Source: Porphyra umbilicalis (taxonomy: Eukaryota; Rhodophyta; Bangiophyceae; Bangiales; Bangiaceae). From it: a stretch of 64,000 nt of DNA. A program made the position numbers and the translations under genes. Below, piece by piece: positions 22,635 to 32,342 of this stretch. The DNA is taken from NCBI GenBank assembly GCA_002049455.2, contig KV918774.1:62001-126000 (forward strand), written 5' to 3'. Under the pieces are notes generated by a model. It saw only the letters and a program-made list of their open reading frames with translations. It was not told the DNA's origin and did not search any database. The stretch's first letter is position 1; each line of letters begins with the position of its first letter.

Positions 22635-25600
22635 ATGTCGGAGTACGGCCGCTACGCTGGCCCTCGCTTCGCGCAGCTGGACGACGACTACAAGGTCTGG
22701 GCTGTGTACTGCCGTGCACAGATGATCAAGGAGAAGGTTTGGGCTGCGGTTGTGACGGACCGCCCCGCGTCTGGGAGCGGTGCCAAGAGCGACGTTGCAG
22801 CTGAGGCGTGGGACCTCATGAACGAGTCGGCCCTGGCGACTATCCAGATGTCGGTCAAGCCGGTTCATCTTTATTCGGTGACGGCGGTCAGTACGGCCAA
22901 GGAGGCGTGGGATGCGCTCAAGGACATCTTTGAGGCGCGGGACAACGCACGCCTGCTGCAGCTCATGCATGAGCTGAGCAACCTCAAGAAGGGCAGCGAC
23001 GAGAACATCATCAAGTACACGTCGCGCGCCAAGGGCATCCGTCAAGAGCTCTCCATGCTGGGAAATCAGGTGGACGAGAACACGCTTGTCCTGCAGATCC
23101 TGTCGGGCCTTCCGGCCGAGTATGACATGATCAAGACCGTTCTGGAGAACATGGACGGGAAGCGCAACCTCGCTGACGTGAGCGCCAAGCTGCTCACTGT
23201 GGAGCAGCGGGAGAGCCATGGGCGGTCGTCCTCGGCGACCGGCGTCAAGTCGCAAGCGTTTGCGGCAACGGTTTCTAAGAAGCCGTGGGACAAGCGCGCG
23301 GTCGTGTGCTACTACTGCGACAAGAAGGGGCACATGAAGCGCGACTGTCTCAAGAAGAAGGCCGACGACGCCAAGGGCAACAAGAAGCCAAATGGCGGGC
23401 GTCGTGAGGGTGGCGGTGGAGGTGGTGCACCTCCCCGCGCTGCATTGGCCTACGCTGCGTCGGCAGGCCAGGCCGGGAAGCTCAACGCTTCCGGGAGCAC
23501 CAGCGGGTCCTCGACCTGGGTGTTGGACTCGGGTGCGACCAACCATATGGCCGCCCAGGACGCGGGTTTCACCGTCAAGACGACGGGGAGCGGGGCCAAG
23601 GTCACTCTAGCTGACGGCCACAAGGTGCCCATCAAGGTGCACGGATACGCGTCCATGGACGTGGGGAAGGGAATCACCACGGCTCGCATGGTCCTCGATG
23701 AGGCCATGCTTGTGCCGGATCTGACAGACAACCTTCTGTCGGTCCGAGCGGTCGACCGCTGTGGCGGTGCCGTGGTGTTCGTTGGCGACGCCTGCTATAT
23801 CCTCAGTGATGGGGAAGCGGTGCTCGCGAGCGGAGTTTTGAGCAACGCGTCTGTCGTCGGCTCGGTCAACGAGTCGGAGAACTACGTGCTCAAGGTGACT
23901 CCGGTCACGGCGTCGGCCAGAGCCGCCTCCACGCACATGGACGGCGAGGCAGAGCTGTGGCACCGCCGGTTCAACCACTTGGGTTTCGAGAACCTCAAGC
24001 GTGTGGTTGGGATGGTCGATGGGATGCCATCGACGGTAGCCGACGCCAAGCGCGTTCCTGGTACGGTATGCGTGCCTTGTGTCGACGGAAAGATGGCGCG
24101 TTCTCCGCATCATCGCTCGACAACGACCACCACCAAGTGCGAGTTGGTTCACACGGACGTTGATGGGCCGTTGACGGCGTCGCTGGGCGGCTCTGTCTAC
24201 TTCGTGACTCTGATGGAAGACTCCACTGGGTTCATCACGGCGACGCCCATCAAGTCCAAGGGCATGGTTCCGGATGTCCTCAAGGCCCGCATCAAGCAGC
24301 TAGAGACCCTAACTGGGCTTAAGGTGAAGCGGGTTCGTCACGATGGCGCCAAGGAGTACGTGAGCCGCGACCTCCAAGCCTGGTATGAAGACAAAGGCAT
24401 TACGTCTGAGAAGACGGCGCCGTACTCTTCGCAGCAGAACGGGAAGGCAGAGCGCGCCAACCGGTACATCATGGAGCGCGTCCGTGCGGCTCTTCTGGAC
24501 GCCGGAGCGGAAGAGGAGCTGTGGGCGGAGGCTTTGTCATCCGTCATCCACGTGCTCAACCGATCCCCCAAGGCGGGTCAAGATGTGACCCCGCTGGAAG
24601 CCCTCACGGGGAGACGCCCCGACGTGAAGGGATTTCGGGTCTGGGGGAGCCGGGCATGGGCTCTGAAGCCCAAGCAGCAGCAGCGAAAGCTGGAACCCAG
24701 GACCGACGTCGGCCGTTTTGTCGGCTACACTGTTGGTGGCAAGGCCTACCGCATCCTAGAGGATGGCTCAAACAAGGTCTTTGAGCGCCGAGATGTGCTC
24801 ATGGAGGAGACCTCAAGCAAAGCCATCAAGATGACCTCTGTCCCTGGCCCTGCTTCCACCCCTTTCCTGACCAGTCAGACGGATGGTGACAAGGAGGACG
24901 GCGCCATGGACATGCTGGAAGCGGAAGCCGCAAGCGGGGACGAGTATGCCTCGCAGCAGTTGTCAGAGAGCGACGTTGAGCCGGACGAGGCTTCCGGACT
25001 CGACGCAGAAGACGGAGATGACAATGACGCCGGCGAGGACGCGGCGGATCATGATGGACACGACGTGCTGTCTGGATCCACCTCAGAGAGTGGTGAAGAC
25101 GGGGTGCAAGCACTCCGGCGGTCGAAGCGCAAGCCGGCACCCAAGGTTACCTGGTGGGAGCGTAACCCAAAGGCATACGCTGCAGAAGGACCCAAGGGCG
25201 GAGATCCGTCGGGATGGGACCTGACCAAGGCGCCAGCCAATGCGAAGGAGGCGCGTGCGCGATCGGACTGGCCGCGTTGGAAGGCGGCTGAGAAAGAAGA
25301 GTACCTCGCACACATGAAGCTTGGTACCTGGTCCAATACCAGGAGCAGCAACAAGCGTAAGGCTGTCAAAACGCGGTATGTGTACGACATCAAGCACGAT
25401 GCTGAGGGAAACATGACTCGGTACAAGGCGCGACTGGTGGCGCAGGGCTTCAACCAAGTGCCGGGGCGCGACTTTGATGAGACATGGGCACCAGTGCCGA
25501 GCTCGGCCACGTCACGCGCGCTCTTCGCGGTGGCGGCGGCCAAGGACTGGGAAGTTCACCACGTGGATGTGAAGACGGCCTTCCTCAACGCAAAGATGGA

Positions 25601-26819
25601 CAAGGAGATGTACATCAAGCTTCCGGTCGGAGCCGAGCCGGGGGAGGAAGGTGATGTCCGCCGTCTGAACCTGGCTCTCTATGGGACCAAACAGGCGGGA
25701 CGATTGTGGGGCATCAAGCTTAACAAAGAGCTCAATGCCATCGGAGCGGTCCGGTCCAAGGTGGACCCGTGCCTCTACACGTGGAGCCACCCTGTGCACG
25801 GGCTTGTCTACATCCTCGTCTACGTGGACGATCTCATTGTGGCTGGAAAAAGCCTCGAAGGGGTCCAGATGGTCAAGGCCTCGGTGTCGGCGTCTTTCGA
25901 CGTGCGCGACATGGGTGAGGTCAAGGACTTTATTGGCATGAAGGTCATGCGAGATCGGGCTGCCAAGGTGATCACCCTGAGCAATCCGGGGCATGTCAGT
26001 TCCCTGCTTGAGGCTTTCCAGATGGACAAGTCTGCGCCTAACAAGACGCCCATGGTGTCAGGTGCCAAGCTTTGCAAGACGGGGGAGAATCTACTGCCCG
26101 AGGGCAACCGGTACGCCGAGCTTGTTGGCTCGTTGCTGAACCTCTCCACGACGACGAGGCCGGACATTGCCTTTGCCGTGGGCGTGCTCTCCCGCTACAT
26201 GTCATGCCCCGAGGAGGACCACATGCGCGCGGCCAAGGGGGTGCTCCGATATCTTCGCGGGGCTACGCGACTAGGGGTCGTGTACGGCGACGACAAGCCT
26301 CTCCAAGGGTACGTTGACGCAGACTGGGCAGGCGATATTGACGCTCGTCGGTCGACGACGGGCTTTGTCTTCACCCTCAATGGCGGGCCGATATCGTGGA
26401 CGAGCAAGCGCCAGTCGACCGTGGCGACGTCAACGGCCGAGGCCGAGTACGTCGCCGCCGCTATGGCGACCAAGGAGGCGCTGTGGCTGCGCAAACTTCT
26501 GTCGGAGCTGGGCGTCGACGGGGACGCCGTGCCCATGGGGGAGGACAACCAGGCGTGCCTCCCTTTGGTCAACAATCCCGAAGCCACCGGGCGTACCAAG
26601 CACGTAGACGTTGCGTACCACATGGTGCGCGACTACGTCGCGCGTGGGGAGGTTGCCTTCTACTTTCTTCCCAGCGCCGACATGCCCGCAGATGGCATGA
26701 CGAAGCCACTGCCGGCCCCGGCGTTCACCACATTCCGGGGCGTCATCGGCGTTGGCTCGGATCTGGGCACTTCGAGGAGTAGTGGCACGCGGGCCCTACG
26801 TCCTGCGCCGCAGTGCTGA
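22635..26819 (+). CDS. copia gag-pol polyprotein
   Basis: Single frame of 1394 aa from Met 22635 (MSEYGRYAGPRF). An upstream in-frame Met at 22350 lies in the LTR and is unlikely. Order of parts: Gag with a UBN2/DUF4219-like region, a CCHC zinc knuckle near residue 225 (CYYCDKKGHMKRDC), aspartic protease with DSGA near 298, the GAG-pre-integrase block (HRRFNHLGF) near 442, integrase core ending in SSQQNGKAERANR near 600, reverse transcriptase with YVDD near 1063, and RNase H (DADWAGDIDARRSTTGF) near 1229. Protease, integrase, RT, RNase H is the copia order. It acts in cytoplasmic particles and then the nucleus. The frame looks uninterrupted. Confidence 0.95.
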   Translation: MSEYGRYAGPRFAQLDDDYKVWAVYCRAQMIKEKVWAAVVTDRPASGSGAKSDVAAEAWDLMNESALATIQMSVKPVHLYSVTAVSTAKEAWDALKDIFEARDNARLLQLMHELSNLKKGSDENIIKYTSRAKGIRQELSMLGNQVDENTLVLQILSGLPAEYDMIKTVLENMDGKRNLADVSAKLLTVEQRESHGRSSSATGVKSQAFAATVSKKPWDKRAVVCYYCDKKGHMKRDCLKKKADDAKGNKKPNGGRREGGGGGGAPPRAALAYAASAGQAGKLNASGSTSGSSTWVLDSGATNHMAAQDAGFTVKTTGSGAKVTLADGHKVPIKVHGYASMDVGKGITTARMVLDEAMLVPDLTDNLLSVRAVDRCGGAVVFVGDACYILSDGEAVLASGVLSNASVVGSVNESENYVLKVTPVTASARAASTHMDGEAELWHRRFNHLGFENLKRVVGMVDGMPSTVADAKRVPGTVCVPCVDGKMARSPHHRSTTTTTKCELVHTDVDGPLTASLGGSVYFVTLMEDSTGFITATPIKSKGMVPDVLKARIKQLETLTGLKVKRVRHDGAKEYVSRDLQAWYEDKGITSEKTAPYSSQQNGKAERANRYIMERVRAALLDAGAEEELWAEALSSVIHVLNRSPKAGQDVTPLEALTGRRPDVKGFRVWGSRAWALKPKQQQRKLEPRTDVGRFVGYTVGGKAYRILEDGSNKVFERRDVLMEETSSKAIKMTSVPGPASTPFLTSQTDGDKEDGAMDMLEAEAASGDEYASQQLSESDVEPDEASGLDAEDGDDNDAGEDAADHDGHDVLSGSTSESGEDGVQALRRSKRKPAPKVTWWERNPKAYAAEGPKGGDPSGWDLTKAPANAKEARARSDWPRWKAAEKEEYLAHMKLGTWSNTRSSNKRKAVKTRYVYDIKHDAEGNMTRYKARLVAQGFNQVPGRDFDETWAPVPSSATSRALFAVAAAKDWEVHHVDVKTAFLNAKMDKEMYIKLPVGAEPGEEGDVRRLNLALYGTKQAGRLWGIKLNKELNAIGAVRSKVDPCLYTWSHPVHGLVYILVYVDDLIVAGKSLEGVQMVKASVSASFDVRDMGEVKDFIGMKVMRDRAAKVITLSNPGHVSSLLEAFQMDKSAPNKTPMVSGAKLCKTGENLLPEGNRYAELVGSLLNLSTTTRPDIAFAVGVLSRYMSCPEEDHMRAAKGVLRYLRGATRLGVVYGDDKPLQGYVDADWAGDIDARRSTTGFVFTLNGGPISWTSKRQSTVATSTAEAEYVAAAMATKEALWLRKLLSELGVDGDAVPMGEDNQACLPLVNNPEATGRTKHVDVAYHMVRDYVARGEVAFYFLPSADMPADGMTKPLPAPAFTTFRGVIGVGSDLGTSRSSGTRALRPAPQC

Positions 26820-27689
26820 ACCCCCTCGGGGGGGGCGGCGGTTGGCGGCGGAGTGGCGGTGTCGGCGGCCCGGAACGGCTTCGGGTCGATTGGGCGGTTT
26901 ACGGCGAAGTCGGGGGCTGGGCTGTATCAGTACAGCCCTCCTCGGAATCGGGATCCGATTGTCGGCGGGCTGTACTGATACAGCCCGAGTCGGATTCGTG
27001 CCGAAATTCGTCGATCAAGTCGACGTTTCGCCGATCGAGTCGGGGGCGGCCGGTCGAATCGATGTCTACCGAACGTTTCGTCGGACGATCCGATCAACAT
27101 TGGACGACCGCGTCAATTCGATTTTCGGCTGGGCGGTAGCCGTTACGGCCGTACTGATACAGCTCCAGGCCCTTGCATCGCTACGAAGGCAGCGGCTTAC
27201 GTCGCCTTTACGCCGACTGGGTGGCCTGCGGCGGTCGGGCGGTCGGCTAAGGGCTTCTCCGATGCTGTCCGCGTCGACCGAGGCGGACTTGGCGGACATC
27301 GTTTGTTTTTGTTTTAAGTGGCGGGGGGAGGGCTGTACTGATACAGCCCAGCTTCATGCGTCTCTACCAAGTCGGCGGTTTGCGTCGACTTTGCGGCGGT
27401 TGGGCGGCTTGCGGCGGCCTGGCGGTCGGCTGGCGGGTGCTCTGATGCTGTCCGAGTCGGCGGTTGTCGACTTGGCGGTGGGCGGTTTTTTGGCCCACAT
27501 CGCGTTTTGCGGCCAAGTCGGGGAGGGGGGGTTCTGTATCAGTACAGCCCAAACCTGATATGGCTTCCCGAGGAGGGCTGTACTGCTACAGCCCGGGCCC
27601 GAGCAGCGGCGATCGGGAAGCCAAACCAAGCTGTAAGCCGGAAGCCGGGCTACCTTGCATCCGGACTCCAGAACCGTCACAATGTAATT
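26820..27689 (+). repeat. 3' untranslated block of the copia element with six hairpin motifs
   Basis: Between the pol stop and the purine tract lie about 870 non-coding bases. The 20-bp inverted repeat GGGCTGTACTGATACAGCCC, or its complement, occurs at 26919-26938, 26967-26986, 27147-27166 (diverged), 27330-27349, about 27529-27550 (diverged) and 27575-27594 (one loop change). Each is an 8-bp stem with a 4-nt loop. The DNA between them is also repetitive (CGGCGGTCGGGCGGT-like words). No frame of interest crosses it. Confidence 0.85.
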
Positions 27690-27697
27690 GGGGGGAG
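27690..27697 (+). promoter_or_regulatory. polypurine tract of the copia element
   Basis: GGGGGGAG-type purine run directly before the 3' LTR, in the position where plus-strand priming is known to start in LTR elements. Confidence 0.75.
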
Positions 27698-28070
27698 TGT
27701 TGAGCATGGCTCAGCAATTCCATTTGTCTATACTTACCCGGTTGAGCATTGGGACTCAGTTTTGGGTATTTACCTATGCACTTGTTGTATGTTTTGTACT
27801 TGTGTGTACTTGATTTGTTGGTCTCGTAGTGGGCACTCTCTGCTGGGGTGAGCTCGGGGGGGGGGACTTGTGCGGGGAGGTGCATGCCCCGTTCTGGGAG
27901 GTGCGCCGCGGCCCGCGCGCACTGAGAACTGAGGCACGTGGGTGTGCTCCGAGAGCGGGCTGCCCGACGACCTGTCCTGGGGCCGCCTGGGGTACATTAG
28001 GTGGCTGGACACGGCCCAGGACCTCTGCCATAGTAAAATAACGCACCCACTTGACCACACCGACTTCACA
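27698..28070 (+). repeat. copia 3' LTR
   Basis: 373 bp, near-identical to 22106-22478, and followed by the target duplication CCCAT (28071-28075). Confidence 0.95.
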
Positions 28071-28075
28071 CCCAT

Positions 28076-28215
28076 CTTCCAGTTTTTTGTTTTTTGCGCT
28101 GCCCACCGACGAGACGGCCATCGCGTCGCTGGTCGGCACCATCGCCTCCGCCAAAGTCGATCGCCGGACCGCCTCCCCCCTCCCGTGCTTCCAGGTTTGC
28201 ACCGGTGTGTTCGCT
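28076..28215 (+). repeat. foldback left arm, inner part
   Basis: Continuation of the left arm beyond the copia insertion. It is the reverse complement of 28389-28530. With 21127-22105 it makes an arm of about 1.1 kb. Confidence 0.85.
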
Positions 28216-28388
28216 CAAGGCGGCCAAGAAGAGGGGAACATGGGGAGGGCGCACGAGCGGGGGAGAGCGCGCATGAGGGGCATCGCGGACAAGGACAAGC
28301 GGGTCAGCACGTCTTTTGGTACCGCTGAGAGTGCGCGGGTGTGGCAGAAGGACTCAGAGAACGCCAAGGCATTGTCGGCGAGGAGGCG
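28216..28388. other. central spacer of the foldback
   Basis: About 173 bp between the two arms, not itself repeated in this window. Open on the + strand within a chance frame through the arms. No recognised content. Confidence 0.7.
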
Positions 28389-29509
28389 AGCGAACACACC
28401 GGTGCAAACCTGGAAGCACGGGAGGGGGGAGGCGGTCCGGCGATCGACTTTGGCGGAGGCGATGGTGCCGACCAGCGACGCGATGGCCGTCTCGTCGGTG
28501 GGCAGCGCAAAAAACAAAAAACTGGAAGATGGGGGGGGGGGGGGGGGGGGAGACGACACAGGGGCAAGGAGAGCAGGGGGGGGGGGGGGGGGCGAGGACG
28601 GAAGTCGCGGCGGTGTTGGGGGCGATGGGGCAGGCTGTGGCACACTTGGGCAGTAGATGGGGTTGCCAGAAGGGAAGAAGATGGTGGCCGTGCACCCTTG
28701 CAGCGAATAATAAATCCCCACAGAAAACGAAATTTGTAAATACGATTCCACAACGGTCGGATCAAATTCCAATCGTCACCACACGTCGCATTGCTCGAGA
28801 CGGCTGTGCGCCGCCAGTTTCGGTGCGTTCGACGTGCGGCGGCCATTGGGATCCGTCACCCCGCCACACGGCAGCGCGTGCCCACACAAATCGGCGCGCC
28901 CGCATCGTGGGCTGTGTGTCCCGGACCCGCGCGCCGCAATGTGGCCGCCACCCCGTCCCACACGCGCCCTTGCAGTCCCTGCCACATTCGAGGTCCCACG
29001 CCGCGCGCGCTGTGTCCCGCTATTCCCACCCCCACCCCCCCACCACCAGACGACGAGCAGCTTCCTCGGGTGTCCCCCGCGGGTGCTCCTCCGCACGGCT
29101 GCTTTTGGGCATACCCTTCCGCTGCCAGTTGTCACCAGGTGTTTCTCTATGAGCCCGAGAACCCTACCCCGCGGTATGTATCCACGCACCTCCCCGCTCG
29201 TACGCACCCACCCGCCCGTGCACGCACCCGCCCACCCGCTCCGGCGCGTGCCCGCCCGCCCGAGTATGTAGTCGCCCACCCTCGCATGCCCCCGCTCGCC
29301 CGCTTTCTCCTTTACGCATGCACCCACCCGCCCTGCCCACTTGCGTGCCCAACTGTGAGGGTGCTCTTCTGTGTCGGTATTCCGACGCCACCCGGTGCTC
29401 CGTCGCCCCGGGCCTGTGTTGGAGCCACAAAGCTGCCCAGTGTCTCACCCCCCCCGCCTGCATTGTTTCTCTTCTCTCTGTGTCTTGCTTCTACTTTTCA
29501 TCGTTTTCT
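28389..29509 (-). repeat. foldback right arm
   Basis: Reverse complement of the interrupted left arm. It contains G-runs of 19 and 18 bases near 28532 and 28575 that mirror the C-runs of the left arm. It ends TCGTTTTCT at 29509. No clear target duplication flanks the foldback, so it may be a foldback transposon, a local inverted duplication or an assembly palindrome. Confidence 0.85.
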
Positions 29510-29977
29510 ATGGATGTTTTGTTTCTGCCCGTCACTTGTCCCCCTTACGTTTTTTGCCGGCCCCTGTTGCTTTTTCTCAACGACCTGGATCGATGATAGT
29601 CCCCCTGCCGAGATGCTCATCACGTTGTTGGCGTCCGTGAGTGAGTCGGTTGTCGGGCTTGAAGGTCTTGTCGGCGTTCGTGCGGAGCCGTGTTGCAGTG
29701 GACGTCGGCTGATGGCATCTGAAACAAGACCCATACATTTTTCGCATAAATATTGGCGTGATGCACGAAGTCTTTTTTTTGTTGCATGCGACATGGATGT
29801 GTGGCGGAGCAATGAGTTTTTTTTTCTCGATTTTCGCCTGCTTTCCACACTTGGACTACATGGTGTGGTGTCTCCGGGATATCCACAGCGGTCTGGCTCA
29901 GGGACAAATGGTCAAGTTTGTACGGTCTATGACGTACAATGATGTACCGGAGCCAGACTCACAGGGCACCTCTACAA
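29510..29977. other. gene-free stretch downstream of the Harbinger gene
   Basis: T-rich in places (29766-29830) and without a recognised gene. It is the 3' flank of the minus-strand transposase at 29978-31078. Confidence 0.45.
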
Positions 29978-31078
29978 CTATTGGTTTGCTCGCACGCGAC
30001 GAATGCGGCCAGCAGCCTGGATGCTGCGCGTCAGGTCGACACGCCGAGGGGACGCCCGGGCGTCTCTGGAGGTGTACTCCTGGGAGTCACCTGGGGCCCG
30101 CTCATCCGAGATAGTCATGGAGGGCTCGTCGACGTCGCAAGCGCTGGTACCTGTGGCATCGGCAGCGTCATGCGAGTGGTCGACTATGAAGTTGTGAAGC
30201 TTCATAAGGGCAGCAATCAGGTCGCCACAATCAGCAAGAGACAAACGTAGCGGCCGTTGGAGCACCCCCCAGCGCTTGTTCAAAATGCCAAACGACCGCT
30301 CGATGGTCTGCCGCAGCTGGCTCAAGAAATAATTAAATGCATCCTTCCCCATCGGTAGCTTTTGGCCCGGCCACGGACATTGCAAAAACAAAGAAATAGC
30401 GTACGCGTCGTCACCAATAAAAAAAAATCGCCCCAAGTTCAGAACATTGTTCCCCAGATCCGTACCCAGTCGCGTCTGCGCCCAAGCCGCGCTGTCGTGC
30501 ATTGACCCGGGCGCCGCGGTAGCGACGTAAATGAAGCGTGTGTCGCCGTCACATATGGCCTGCACGTTGAGTGCAAAAAAACCCTTGCGACTGTAGAATT
30601 CCGCCGGCGTCAAAGTAGAGGATGCGGGTGGCCCCGCGAGACGGATGGCGATGCCGTCGAGTGCGCCAATGACCCGGTCCGCGAGCGGGTTGCTTGGCAG
30701 AGCGCGCCGGAAAGACGCCGCGAGCGCGCTCCGTCCTTGCTCCGACTCAAAGTCCCCCGCGAGCTTCATGTGCGCGTGCACCGCCCCGACAACCCGCCGC
30801 ACCGTGTCGTAGAATGTCGTCTTCTGCAACATGTAGATCTTAGTCAAGTCCAGGTACGAGCCACCAGCAAAAAAACGGAGAGCGACTGCCACCTGCGTCT
30901 CTGGGCAAACGGAGCGCTCCCCAGGCTCGCCCCGCCCGTGTCGTCGCACGGCTTGCACCTCCACACGAGCCAATGACGGCCGCAGCACGTCCACAGGCTC
31001 CCTAAACTCCGTGAGCCCCATTCTGTACGTCCTCCGGAAGTCCGCGCCAACGCGAGTTACCTCAGCGTCCCAGCTCAT
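29978..31078 (-). CDS. PIF/Harbinger transposase-derived nuclease (DDE_Tnp_4)
   Basis: Uninterrupted 366-aa frame, about the length of HARBI1-type nucleases (about 350). An N-terminal helical region with a trihelical fold (LRFFAGGSYLDLTKIYMLQK) is followed by the catalytic core. The acidic triad is visible: Asp in VIGALDGIAI, Asp in GSMHDSAAW and Glu in TIERSFGILNKRWGVL. The RKGFFALNVQAICD stretch between is also family-typical. All three catalytic residues are present, so this copy could still be active as a nuclease. Harbinger elements normally carry a second Myb/SANT-like gene needed for nuclear import and DNA binding. I see none next to it. The C-terminal about 50 residues are basic and unlike the family core. 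Confidence 0.9.
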   Translation of the reverse strand: MSWDAEVTRVGADFRRTYRMGLTEFREPVDVLRPSLARVEVQAVRRHGRGEPGERSVCPETQVAVALRFFAGGSYLDLTKIYMLQKTTFYDTVRRVVGAVHAHMKLAGDFESEQGRSALAASFRRALPSNPLADRVIGALDGIAIRLAGPPASSTLTPAEFYSRKGFFALNVQAICDGDTRFIYVATAAPGSMHDSAAWAQTRLGTDLGNNVLNLGRFFFIGDDAYAISLFLQCPWPGQKLPMGKDAFNYFLSQLRQTIERSFGILNKRWGVLQRPLRLSLADCGDLIAALMKLHNFIVDHSHDAADATGTSACDVDEPSMTISDERAPGDSQEYTSRDARASPRRVDLTRSIQAAGRIRRVRANQ

Positions 31079-31530
31079 ACGGTCTTACGCTCTGCCCCGG
31101 TCCTCTGCTGTGCACCGCAGTGCGAGCAACGAGCTGACCAGCAGAGCAGTCACAGCCAACCGCCGTCGAGTTGCCTCGGCATGGCGACTGACACGGAGGC
31201 GGTGGGTCTTGGCGACCGCACGGCCGGAGCCAGTCATCGAAAGCGGGCTGGGGATGCTGGTGATTGGGAGATGCAGCGACCGATGTGGGGAAGCAGGATG
31301 GGACCGTCGTGCTTCTCCCTATCGCCCCACCACCCACAGTGTGACGCGTGATCCTGCGCATCAATGACAGTTGACCACTCGTCGGGCCGAGGCCCGAGGC
31401 AATACACAAAAGTCTCAGTTGTGACACATGCGTGGCCGGCCACGATCGGATTCTCAGTATGTAGCCCACCCCCAGCTGTAAGATCCATTCGGACCATCCG
31501 GGCTATTGCAAGAGTCCATGTTTTGCCCGA
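31079..31530. other. 5' flank of the Harbinger gene
   Basis: No gene recognised. Should hold the promoter of the minus-strand nuclease. Terminal inverted repeats of the element were not identified by eye. Confidence 0.4.
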
Positions 31531-31748
31531 ACGCCGAACGTTCGTACATTCGGCGTTCGGCCAAAAGCTGCGTGGTGCGGACCGACCCTTACACCAGCCC
31601 GAACGCCCCGAACGTCCGAACGCTAAACGGCCAGATCGAAATTCCATTGGCCAAGCATCCCAGCCGAGGCCACGTCGCCCAATGGGATTTTGATATGGCC
31701 GTTCAGCGTTCGGACGTTCGGGGCGTTCGGGCTGGTGTAGAATGACCC
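31530..31748. mobile_element. Harbinger-like MITE(s), composite
   Basis: 31587-31748 is a copy of the inverted-repeat MITE at 41946-42113, with the right end GAATGACCC intact and the left end altered. Directly to its left, 31530-31589 carries a second terminus (GGGTCGGTCCGCACCACG on the minus strand) shared with 18523-18570. The two share GCCCGAACG words, so this is either two related MITEs abutting or a recombinant. It lies about 450 bp from the Harbinger nuclease gene. Confidence 0.65.
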
Positions 31749-31870
31749 TGACAATGCTCGTTCGGGCCGAGGAGCCAACGGAGGTCCGGCACCACGACGA
31801 CATCAGCCGCTTAACGAATAAATTGGTATCAAAACTACAAAGTTAGCTGCCCGAAGAAAATATGGATTCC

Positions 31871-32092
31871 TGTGAAGGTATACGCATACCCGCGCCTCGG
31901 AACGACATTGGAGACCGACGTCCCACAACTTCAAGGGTATGCACTCTTGATACCCGCTCTGTCAGGTTTGAGCGATACTCATACTCGGACGTCTAAAATC
32001 CGGCTCACTGTCAGCCAATACCCGTGGATCCGAGCCACATACCGTACTCGTGGCTGAAACTGATACCCTTGGTGAGGCCTGGTTATAACCCC
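31871..32092 (-). repeat. GTATC-rich repeat, reversed relative of 7188-7420
   Basis: Read on the minus strand from 32092 it begins TTATAACCAGGCCTCACCAA and is rich in GGGTATC/GAGTATG words, like the copy at 7188. Similarity is strongest at the terminus and around GGGTATCAAGAGTG. Family unknown; non-coding. Confidence 0.6.
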
Positions 32093-32342
32093 CTTTTTCT
32101 GGTCTTACGGCTACTACGAGGCTGTGAGGTAAAGGGACGCGACGAGCTTCTGTGAGAGAAAAAAGCATGACAAAGGACAAGAAGAAAAAGATCATCTACC
32201 GAGCATGGGGGTCCCTTTTTATTCGGCCTGGAAGGTCTGCATCTCTGTCTCTCGGTCTGCAAAAAACAGCAGAATGGCACGTCATTGCTAGCACTCTCAG
32301 GCAATCAGAAGGCTCCGTTTTGACTCAAAGGCCCACAGTTTA

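Larger units (their letters stand above)
22106..28070 (+). mobile_element. Ty1/copia LTR retrotransposon, whole-looking and young
   Basis: The element has 373-bp LTRs at both ends beginning TGTTGAGC and ending TTCACA, a 5-bp target duplication CCCAT (22101-22105 and 28071-28075), a primer-binding site directly after the left LTR, one long gag-pol frame, and a purine tract before the right LTR. The two LTRs appear to differ at only about two positions, so the insertion is recent. I see no break in the gag-pol frame. It sits inside the left arm of the foldback. Confidence 0.95.

Noticed and set aside
28791-29942. 383-codon frame across the foldback right arm
   Set aside because: Mirrored by a frame in the other arm and runs past the arm edge at 29509. 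Composition-driven, no domain.
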